The position numbers were made by a program, and so were the translations under genes. The notes beneath the pieces are model-generated. The model searched no databases and had not been told where the DNA came from. It saw only the letters and a list, made by a program, of their open reading frames with translations. 64,000 bases of DNA from Halocafeteria seosinensis (Eukaryota; Sar; Bigyra; Bicosoecida), in NCBI GenBank assembly GCA_001687465.1, contig LVLI01000251.1, positions 62,001 to 126,000 on the forward strand, read 5' to 3'. Below are positions 46,618 through 54,799 of this stretch, piece after piece. The first letter of the stretch is position 1. Each line of letters begins with the position of its first letter.

Positions 46618-47330
46618 AAGATGAGCTCCCTGCTCACACCGTTGCACGAGCCAAGCTGTCCACGAAGGCAGGAGGACTAGGGATAGTCATCTCGGACCAC
46701 GCAGCAGAAGCATCGCATATCGCCGGGGCGATCGACGCGTCAAAAACGATCCAACAAGTGACAGAAGATGAGCAGGATCTACTCGCGCAATACCGCTGCC
46801 ATGCCTCGCGGAGAGTCAGAACGCGCCGCAGGAAACAATCAGACTCCCGGATGCGAGCTACAAAGGCTACTGGAGCAAAACGAAGCTGCAGTAACACCTG
46901 GGCAAGAAGTTGCAGAGAGTAGCTACACGAACCCTGAAAGTGACGCTGACCCCACAGCAGAAAGCGTTGCTGATACCTTGCCAAGCGGACGGAGCAGCTG
47001 CAGGGCTATATACGCAGCGCCAAAGAAGGGATTTGCATTAACCGACACCGAGTAAGTGGTAGCAGTGCGCGTGCGCCTAGGGCTACCGGCCATCCCGTGA
47101 ATGAACACCAGACACAAATCTGGTCGAACACAAGGTCTGTCGTTTCATCCTCTAATGGCCTAGTTACATGGACGATGATATTGGCTTATCTTGCCCTGCA
47201 GCGCAAAGTGTGAGAGGACATGTACAACCAGTGTGTGTGTGTGTGTGTGGTAGGTCAAAATCGTCGTTGTGGCATAGCGAAAGACAATTCACATGTATGG
47301 GCATTCCTCGTTTACCACAAATCATAGGCT
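46618..47330 (+). mobile_element. Degraded non-LTR retrotransposon fragment (RT C-terminal region)
   Basis: The plus strand reads, across frames and stops, AKLSTKAGGLGIVISDHAAE from about 46650, then QKALLIPCQADGAAAG near 46955-47010, AAPKKGFALTDTE near 47012-47050, and VVAVRVRLGLPAIP just after an in-frame TAA. This order (GGLGI; L...QKALL; F.LTD.E(F)..A(V/L)R.RLGLP) is typical of the region after the reverse-transcriptase domain of LINE-type elements. Cys/His remnants may continue to about 47330, interrupted by a (GT)n tract at 47231. Multiple stops and frameshifts mean it is inactive. No poly-A tail or target duplications were identified. Confidence 0.6.
47231..47249. repeat. (GT)n microsatellite
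   Basis: About nine GT units in a row, within the decayed retrotransposon region. Confidence 0.9.
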
Positions 47331-47718
47331 CGATAGCAACAACTGCCCTCTTTCATTAATACCTTCTCTACAAACAGCAAGGAGTCTGCGGCGCTCTGTG
47401 CTTGGCAGGTTTTCCGGTCCGGGACGGAGACGGGCCATACCTGCTACTTTGTGGAGAATCCTGTAGGAAACGCTATGATGGCGAGTTGTGGACGTTTTCC
47501 AGCTTTTGGCCTGATTCATGTCCTCAATTCCACTTACACTGTTGTCCTACTGAACTCCTATATGTGTAAGCAATACTTGTAGCAACCTGTTATTGCCTTG
47601 AAGGAAAACGCTGTAGACTGTACCAAGTACTGATATGGTGGTGCTTCCTTTCAAGCGGGATTGCTAACGATTCATAAGCTTATACCAGTCGCCAAGGATT
47701 CTTTGTGAGGGACTTTAC

Positions 47719-49356
47719 ATGATGCGAACTCCCATATTTATTATTCTACTCGCTATTGTGACCACACCTGTGGCTTTTTTGGGCTACAAGATCGCCGAAT
47801 TAAAGCAGCAAAGTGAGTATGCGCGTGTGGCTTATATTGGAAGCAACGAACAGACATTAGCAGAACATGAAATTGGAAGCCGAGGAGTTGCTAGTAATGG
47901 GAATGGGGAAGCAACTCTGCCAACACAGTCCTCATCGATTTCGCATACTCATGACGAAAATTTCTGGCAGGAGTTATCCAGAAGCATTGGCCACACATTG
48001 ACTGCCGTCGTAGGGTATCAGAAGGCTCCTCTCCGCTGGGCGCTGGACGGGAGCTCAGGCCAGTACCGACGAGTACATGACGACCTCGCGAGCACCCTGA
48101 AACTACACTTTGGGATGATTGAAGACGCACTGCGCTATAATATTCTCTTTGATGCAACAGAAGAACCACTTAACATGCAGAGTCTAGCTAGTTGGGAGCA
48201 TGAAAGACAGATCCTCTCTTCGGCGGGCCCGCAAACACGAGTACTCAGAATTCCAGGGCTCCAACGCGAATTGGTTAGCGTAGCCAGACAATGTGAAGTG
48301 TCGGAGAAAAGCTTCACGGACACTGGAATCAGGCTGTCACCTCCTTGCTTTATGGGTCCAGTGCGAAACCTCCACGAAGCTATGGGAGCATTCCCTCATA
48401 TTACCAGTTGGGCATTTGTCGAGAATACGACTGGTGGCCACGAATACTTCGGACAGGACACCATGCAGATTTCAATCCAAAAAAGCGGAATTCTTCAATC
48501 TCTGCCAGACCCCGCTCCTCTATTCGGGAAAAGAGCGCAATTGCGTGTCTACGTAGTTGTGGCTTCCCTGGATCCACCCCGGATTTATATCTCCCGTGAT
48601 GGATACGTTCAAGTGGACTCAGACATGGCGCAGTCTGGTGATTTCCAAAACATCGCCAAAGTCCATACGAACCAATTTATCCCACAGACGCTAGCTTCAG
48701 AGCAGAAGATGGCCTCCGCGGCAACTACAGGGCATTATTGGAGCATGCTTCACTCTCGTGGCCTTGACGTGGACAAGATATGGACAATACTCCAGAAGAA
48801 GATAGCTTTGAAGATTCTCCTATCTAATAATAACGTTTTCGGTTGTAAGACAAACCCGATTTCGTATCGCTGTGGTAGAACAACGCTGTTACTCTTAATG
48901 GATATAATCGTTGATAAAACAGGAGATCCGTTCATCATGCGAACGACCTCTAACCCCGGAAAGCTAGAGCCCACCAAAGCGGAGCAGCTGCTGAGTATTG
49001 GTATTGAATCACGAAGAGGATTATGGGGTGGCTATGCTTTGCAAATGTCACCATTAATTGAGCCGAGGCTGCGTATCAGCTTCCTAAAATGGCTCCAAGA
49101 TAACGATTCCGCCAAGAAATTGCAACAACTCCGCAAGTACTCTGTTGAAGAAGCCGTTGAGCTTCTTGCCGATGCTGCAGTCGAGAGCAGATTTGCCTGT
49201 AGTGTCAATTACGAAGAGATCCTTCCAACATTTGGGAACGAAGATATCTTCGCGCGGTATCTTCATGCAGATGATAAGTTACTATACGGTATCCACCGGA
49301 GTTATTTGGATTCCCTGGCATTTGACAGCGATTCTTGCGCTCTGTTCAAGTTCTGA
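47719..49356 (+). CDS. TTL-like ATP-grasp protein, signal-anchored, copy 2 (possibly inactive)
   Basis: Intronless, 545 residues. The hydrophobic N-terminus RTPIFIILLAIVTTPVAFLG acts as signal or anchor, followed by an Asn/Ser/Glu-rich spacer longer than in the other copies. TTL landmarks: LRWALDGSSGQYRRVHDD, a weakened nucleotide loop (WAFVENTTGGHEYFGQD, lacking the Lys), LFGKRAQLRVYVVVASLDPP, RIYISRDGYVQVD and GHYWSMLHSRGLDVDKIW. The late metal/nucleotide strand reads FIMRTTSNPGK instead of FIMEIMTSAGN: the acidic residue is Arg. Loss of both Lys and Glu suggests a pseudo-enzyme. It shares the ending SVNYEEILPTF ... CALFKF. Divergent from copies 1 and 3. Confidence 0.65.
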   Translation: MMRTPIFIILLAIVTTPVAFLGYKIAELKQQSEYARVAYIGSNEQTLAEHEIGSRGVASNGNGEATLPTQSSSISHTHDENFWQELSRSIGHTLTAVVGYQKAPLRWALDGSSGQYRRVHDDLASTLKLHFGMIEDALRYNILFDATEEPLNMQSLASWEHERQILSSAGPQTRVLRIPGLQRELVSVARQCEVSEKSFTDTGIRLSPPCFMGPVRNLHEAMGAFPHITSWAFVENTTGGHEYFGQDTMQISIQKSGILQSLPDPAPLFGKRAQLRVYVVVASLDPPRIYISRDGYVQVDSDMAQSGDFQNIAKVHTNQFIPQTLASEQKMASAATTGHYWSMLHSRGLDVDKIWTILQKKIALKILLSNNNVFGCKTNPISYRCGRTTLLLLMDIIVDKTGDPFIMRTTSNPGKLEPTKAEQLLSIGIESRRGLWGGYALQMSPLIEPRLRISFLKWLQDNDSAKKLQQLRKYSVEEAVELLADAAVESRFACSVNYEEILPTFGNEDIFARYLHADDKLLYGIHRSYLDSLAFDSDSCALFKF

Positions 49357-49932
49357 TTTATGTTTATTGTATTTATTCTACCGGGAGAGCTATAATAAAA
49401 ATCCGGCTATAACAGCGACTGCCCATGCTTCCTGGTTCAGTGCATGAGTGGTTGGCATTTGACGAAGTCGCGAAGTGTGTCAACTGTCTCTTTCGTTGTC
49501 GTTAATTGGAAAGTTTAGAATGTTGGTGCATACCTACCCAAACTTTATTCGTGCCAACATGTTAACACGTCATTGAATCCTTCCATCCACTCGTATAGTT
49601 TTTCATCGTTTGCGCTGCCTCTCTCCGAACAGCGGGCCCGTCGCTGCCAGACAGGGGCGCCAGCTGTTACCCAAGTAGCGGCTCACATCCAACTGCTGGT
49701 GGCCCATCAGTCACATATTCGTCGTCGTTGTGATACTGTCTGAGCATTCACACCAGAAGACTCAGCATCCCTTTGAACTATCGCCCGCTTCTTCAAGCTA
49801 TACATTGGCACGATAACATCAGACGACCTCATGCGCCAATACAATGCTAGTGCTCGCTTGACCTTTGCACGTACCGAAACATATTGAGTGAACTAAATCC
49901 TGAACAGTATGGGCCAGTATCAAAGTAGGTAT
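49357..49932. other. Intergenic region between convergent TTL-like copies 2 and 3
   Basis: About 576 bases between convergent stops. No gene, RNA or repeat recognised. Confidence 0.4.
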
Positions 49933-51489
49933 TCAGAACTTCAACTGAACGCAAGATCGTTGAGGATACCGCACGGAACTCAAGTATTCTCGATAAATAT
50001 CATACAACAGCCTTTCATCTGGCCCGATATACGATGAAAACTCCCGTCTGTCGCCGAACGCCGGCAAAATGTTATCGTAGTTCACATGACACGAAAATTG
50101 AGCCTCTACTGCCATGTCAGCCAACAGCCTTATACTATCCTCAATTGAATAATTGCGGAGCTGTTGGAGTGCATCCATAATGTTGGCTCTCTGTAGCCAC
50201 TCCAAAGCCTCGACACGGATACGAGTTTCAGTTAGCGGTGACATTTGCAGAGCATATCCTCCCCATAGCGCTTTACGTGCTTCAATACCATTATACAACC
50301 ACTTATAAGCTCCTGGTGGCTTGAAGTTTGCTGGGCCAGTCATAGTCTCCATGACGAAAGGCTCCCCCTTCTTGTCAATTATGACGTCGATAGTGACCGA
50401 CGCTGTTGCCGTCCCACAGCGGTATGGAATTTGGTTTGTTTTGCAGCCAAAGCGATTTTGTCCGGAAATTAGGAACTGCAGTGCAACTTTTCTTTTGATT
50501 CTTCTCCACACACGATGCACATTGAGCCCACGTGAGCGCAAAACGGCCCAGTAGTGCCCAAGCGTTGTTATCGAGGATAGCCGTTGTTCCGAGGCAAGAA
50601 CCTGTTGGTAGGCGTTTCTGCCTTCACCGAAGATGTAGTGGAAATTGGTGGGTTCAGAAACGTCTGCCGACCCTATACGAACATATCCATGTCGAGAGAT
50701 GTATATGCGAGGAGGGTCAAATGAGCCAATAACAGCGTAGAGGCGTATATCAGCCTTTCTACCGTACAAAGGCACCGGTTCAACTAGAGCTTGTAGCACA
50801 CCCTTACGCATTACTTTGTATTTTAAGGTATCCGACCGGAAGAGCGTTTGCCCCTCTCCTCCTGAAAACCCGTCCTCCTTGAAGAGCCAGCTGCTAACTT
50901 CCGGAAATTGCCGCATTGTGTTCTGGAGATCCCGAATGGGTCCGACGAAGCATGGTGGGGATATCCTTAACCCGGTTGCTTGGAAACCTTGGTTTGACAC
51001 TTGGCACAATCTGCCTCTACTGGCGGTTTCGAATCGCAAGTTAGGGATGCTTAGTACGCGCGTGTTAGGGGATAGCTTGGAAAATATGTGTTTCACTCCT
51101 TTCCACCCGGCAAGTTTCATAAGCTGACTGGTATCCTTGGAAATATCGAAGAGAATGTTAAAGTTTTTGCGGTCCTCCACCATGCCGTAGTGTAACTCAA
51201 GCGTATCTTTTATGTCTTGATGAATATCCTTGTAATTGCCGGACACGCCTGCGAGGGCCCAGCGTAATGGCGCTCCCGTGTTTTGCTGGAGTTGATGCGG
51301 TGCCAACAGCCCATGCTTTCCTGTTTCGTTGGAGATTCTCGCCTCATAACGTAAAAGAGCGCTAGTCGGGACGCAATAAGCTCCATTCAATACTGCCATT
51401 ATGAACGAGAAAGTAGCGAGTATGTGCCATGTAGGACTAGGTTGTGTCCGCGAGGCATCTGGTATTGGTATTTTAGGTTGATACATCAC
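49933..51489 (-). CDS. Secreted TTL-like ATP-grasp protein, copy 3
   Basis: Intronless, 518 residues. Signal-type N-terminus WHILATFSFIMAVLNGAYCV after a polar leader. It is the closest paralogue of copy 1: LRWALAGVSGNYKDIHQDIK, WLFKEDGFSGGEGQTL (nucleotide loop with Lys), LYGRKADIRLYAVIGSFDPP, RIYISRHGYVRIGSADVSEP, GHYWAVLRSRGLNVHRVW, FGCKTNQIPYRCGTATASVT and FVMETMTGPANFKPPG (Glu and Asn retained). The shared C-terminal domain follows: EARKALWGGYALQMSPLTE, YSIEDSIRLLADMAVEAQF, CHVNYDNILPAF and the final FKF. The Cys-containing segments and leader fit a secreted or luminal enzyme. Substrate unknown. Confidence 0.7.
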   Translation of the reverse strand: MMYQPKIPIPDASRTQPSPTWHILATFSFIMAVLNGAYCVPTSALLRYEARISNETGKHGLLAPHQLQQNTGAPLRWALAGVSGNYKDIHQDIKDTLELHYGMVEDRKNFNILFDISKDTSQLMKLAGWKGVKHIFSKLSPNTRVLSIPNLRFETASRGRLCQVSNQGFQATGLRISPPCFVGPIRDLQNTMRQFPEVSSWLFKEDGFSGGEGQTLFRSDTLKYKVMRKGVLQALVEPVPLYGRKADIRLYAVIGSFDPPRIYISRHGYVRIGSADVSEPTNFHYIFGEGRNAYQQVLASEQRLSSITTLGHYWAVLRSRGLNVHRVWRRIKRKVALQFLISGQNRFGCKTNQIPYRCGTATASVTIDVIIDKKGEPFVMETMTGPANFKPPGAYKWLYNGIEARKALWGGYALQMSPLTETRIRVEALEWLQRANIMDALQQLRNYSIEDSIRLLADMAVEAQFSCHVNYDNILPAFGDRREFSSYIGPDERLLYDIYREYLSSVRYPQRSCVQLKF

Positions 51490-52308
51490 AATTCCTGAAT
51501 AATACCCTCAATGAAGGCCACTGGTAAAGCATTAAGTGCATGCTATGCCCCTAGCTGCGCAATATTCCTGTAAAATAGCTAGAAACTGCTAAATAAAGTT
51601 GTCCAACCTGGTACGAAATTTTTGGGTAACGGAGTCCGGGTTAAACAGGCTGGTGTGTGATTCAACTTCAACTATAGCAAGTGCCGCTCTAGTAGCGCTC
51701 TACTCGTACAATGTATTGGGCATTACTAAGCGCAACCACTTGCAACACATGCTACAATCACTCCTCTGCACCAGACAGCTTAGGCGCAATCGAAGACACA
51801 CACACACACACACACACACACATGTGACAGATAGCCCAGCGGCCAGGAAGTTGACCGCATCCTCTTAACTCTTTGGCTTTTGAGCCGGAGTCCGGGTAGC
51901 AGGAATATTCATCCTTTGGGATTCCTTCGAGTCACCTGCAGGAGTATCTCCGTTTTAGTCGGTATACGGGTTAGCATGTTTAGCAGACAATAGCACATCC
52001 CAAGACAGCCGGTACTTTGTCAGCACTGCCCAAGCAGTTCGTGTTTCTTGGGTTCACAGTGAACCGTTCAATCAGTGAGTCAGTGCCACTGGCCACACCC
52101 TCCACTTCACAAAGCATCTACAGGATGGCCTCAACGATTGAATAGCTAAATTCTCCTCTGTTTTGATTATAGCTATCATGCATTCAATTTATTCATGCCG
52201 TCGCATTGATACGTCTTATGGGATGGCTTCTCCCTCTAATGGGCGGTCTTTTAAGTTTGAGCGGGAACCTTGATGTATTGTTGGCCTAGATTTTGGGGTC
52301 TCCTCAAC
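51490..52308. other. Divergent intergenic region with duplicated 5' flank
   Basis: Upstream of TTL-like copy 3 (-) and the kinase-like gene (+). It holds a (CA)n microsatellite at about 51796-51823. The last about 130 bases (52180-52308) resemble the 5' flank of the gene at 60336-61916 (for example TTCATGCC.TCGCATTG and CTCC.TCTAATGG.CGGT in both), showing that the promoter was copied along with the coding start. Confidence 0.6.
51796..51823. repeat. (CA)n microsatellite
   Basis: About 14 CA units between TTL-like copy 3 and the kinase-like gene. Confidence 0.9.
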
Positions 52309-54540
52309 ATGTGTACACCCACCTTCAAAGCACTGATTATATTGGCCTTAGTCGTATTTGACATCGTGATTTTTTTTCATTGGGTTAAAACCAACGGAGT
52401 GTATCCTACCACAAAGCTGCCAAATGGAGCATATCTCCGTCAAGGTTGGAGCGCATCTCAAAGCCAGAGCAGCAACTTACAATCGAATTTGCTTGCGCAT
52501 GGGAAGCATGTACAAACAGAGAATACAAACCATGGGGCCTCATCGCAAGAAGGAGCTGTCAGTTACATTCAACGGAAGAATGCCGAAGGAGAAGTGGTCG
52601 ACTTACGACACTCGAATGGAAACCGCGAAACCCGCCAGGAAATTCAAGACGGATATTTACCCGACACCACTGGGACTACCACACACAAACAGGGTACACA
52701 TCAGTATAGCAATGTCCGGCGTGAAACCGATAACTCGGTCGACCCGAATGCTAGAGACATCCATTTCGGTACTGTAGACAAATCGAAAGACGACGACGAC
52801 GCTCGTCCCGTCTCACAATTGGTAAGCGGTCAGCACAGCAATGTCCTATCAAAGCCCGATAAACCGGAGGATCAGAATAGTCCAGACATTGGCTACAGCT
52901 CTGTAAACCGGTCCCCAAATGCCAATAGCCCTGATGCTCTTCCTGTCTCAAACGTAATGACAAACCGAGGAGTCAATAAGCCAGAGAATCGAGATATTAG
53001 TAACACCAATGTTAAACAATCACCGGAAGAAGATTCCGTCCTTCCAGTGTCAAACTTAATTGCCCAACGATACTCTCCAAACGGCTGGAAAGACTCTGTT
53101 CCTAAAGCTTCTGGGAAAAAGCAACTTGGTAGTAGTGCTCGTCAAGATAACCAGAAGCCCACGGTCGGAGGAAATTTAGCAAAAAAGCCTTGGTTACCCG
53201 ACAAGAGAACTTCTTCGGGGCAACAATGGCGGCCGCTGACGAGCGGCATTGGTACACGGCAAAGGCAGAAGTTTTTAGGAAGCGGGCGCGGTCCACCGAA
53301 ACAGCGGGCTGCTTCTGGAGGCGTATGGAGGCATGGGCCTACCCTTTTTCGGAGTACTAACCGACCAGGATCGTTCAACAGTCGTAGGAAGTCAAGTTCA
53401 TTTATGCTTCGCCCTTCTACGAGTCAATCCTCTTTCAGTATTCCTCGGGATTCGGTTTCCAACACCGACGTGCCAAAAACAGCTACTCCAGTGTCGGAAC
53501 TTCATTCGTTGCTCAAGAAGAAACTAGCCGACGGTTACGAATGGAGGGTGCATAACTTGCATCTCTCCGGTCAGTCTCCGAAACTAGTTGTAGGGAATGA
53601 CCAGAATCCTGCGTACGTCTTTAAACTTTCTTGCCCTCTTGACCACGGGAGATGGTTGGCCAAATCTTATAGATCTATACTTGCAACCGCCCTGGATGAG
53701 ATACTCCTGGGAAGGGAGGACCCCTTTGGACACGGGCAGATCATTCCACTCGAAATGCTTGAAGAAAGAAAGGATGAAAATTTGGTACAAACTTTAGACA
53801 AGCTCTTTTCACAGTGTGTATGGACTGTTGGTGGAATAGACTTTCTTGCTGGTGTTTTCTTGGACTATGATGCTGACCTAGAGGAGCATCAGGATAATGA
53901 CTGTTCTATTTTCGCCGAGCATAAAGAGGATACTGCTAAACAGTGGATTTTGGATATGATAACCGGTCAGGCGAGCAGGTACTGCAACAGACATGTTTTC
54001 TTCAACTCCGCGAGCAAACGACAGGTCTTCTACGATTTCGATGATGCCGTTTCTGGATTTGATCTAGAGACATGTTCAGCCCGCAACTACCCCACCCTTT
54101 CCGACCCCTATTACCTGCAAGGCACAGGTATCAACAAATCCCATCTATACTGCAGTGTATCAGATAGTGCTTTGGAAATCACCAGGAACTTCCCGTCCAG
54201 GACAGCAATTCGTCAAGCTCTTCAAGAGAAGTTAGGGAACGATGAGTGGTTCCAACTATTCCTCCCATATCACTCCACTAAAGCCAAATGGATGGACAAA
54301 TCGACCAGAACCGCTTGCGTTGATCAAAGCATGCGCTGCAAGATGCAGCGTAGCATCGGATCGTTCGAGGCGATTCATGATTCGTGTTTTTCCAACTTCG
54401 TGCAGAAATATTCCTCGGCTGCAGTTAGTGAATTCGCGGTGGCCTTCTTCGCAGATATCTTCGCTAACCGCTCTGCCAATTTGCAGACCGCGCTTTCTAC
54501 TTCTAGAAGAGAACGATGCATAGAAAGAAATTTACCGTAG
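52309..54540 (+). CDS. Type II membrane protein with FAM20/FJX-like kinase-fold luminal domain
   Basis: Intronless. The start at 52309 (MCTPTFKAL) is chosen because the paralogue at 61916 begins at the same codon; 743 residues. The membrane anchor is KALIILALVVFDIVIFFHWV. A disordered stem of about 350 residues with NPxD/Ser/Lys repeats follows. The C-terminal third contains YVFKLSCPLDHGRWLAKSYR, LATALDEILLGREDPFGHG, WILDMITGQASRYCNRHVFF and a metal-type loop QVFYDFDDAVSGFD, an order like the secretory-pathway kinases FAM20/four-jointed (nxDRH..N then DNGxxF). Here DRH reads NRH. Several Cys fit luminal disulfides. It may be a Golgi kinase or pseudokinase; family assignment is by motif only. 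Confidence 0.5.
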   Translation: MCTPTFKALIILALVVFDIVIFFHWVKTNGVYPTTKLPNGAYLRQGWSASQSQSSNLQSNLLAHGKHVQTENTNHGASSQEGAVSYIQRKNAEGEVVDLRHSNGNRETRQEIQDGYLPDTTGTTTHKQGTHQYSNVRRETDNSVDPNARDIHFGTVDKSKDDDDARPVSQLVSGQHSNVLSKPDKPEDQNSPDIGYSSVNRSPNANSPDALPVSNVMTNRGVNKPENRDISNTNVKQSPEEDSVLPVSNLIAQRYSPNGWKDSVPKASGKKQLGSSARQDNQKPTVGGNLAKKPWLPDKRTSSGQQWRPLTSGIGTRQRQKFLGSGRGPPKQRAASGGVWRHGPTLFRSTNRPGSFNSRRKSSSFMLRPSTSQSSFSIPRDSVSNTDVPKTATPVSELHSLLKKKLADGYEWRVHNLHLSGQSPKLVVGNDQNPAYVFKLSCPLDHGRWLAKSYRSILATALDEILLGREDPFGHGQIIPLEMLEERKDENLVQTLDKLFSQCVWTVGGIDFLAGVFLDYDADLEEHQDNDCSIFAEHKEDTAKQWILDMITGQASRYCNRHVFFNSASKRQVFYDFDDAVSGFDLETCSARNYPTLSDPYYLQGTGINKSHLYCSVSDSALEITRNFPSRTAIRQALQEKLGNDEWFQLFLPYHSTKAKWMDKSTRTACVDQSMRCKMQRSIGSFEAIHDSCFSNFVQKYSSAAVSEFAVAFFADIFANRSANLQTALSTSRRERCIERNLP

Positions 54541-54799
54541 TTTCTCCAGTGCAACAGTCCGTCTTATGCCGTCACTTTGCTGGCCCTGCAGCAATAATAG
54601 ATCCCACGCGCAAGATCCAAAAGCACGACTTAAATCATCACATCTATAGCTACAGCAGTTGACACACATCTTTATCACTAGTCGGTCGCGCAATTTTCTG
54701 TTAACGCCTGTAGCCTTGGGTGTCGGAACGCTCAAATGACGTACGGGAGTACCTCCAAGCAGGGGCCTATGGGTGCACACGACCACTGCCGTGGCTTCA

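Noticed and set aside
52270-52308. Upstream ATG adding 13 residues to the kinase-like protein
   Set aside because: The paralogue at 61916 starts at the MCTPTF codon and has no matching extension.
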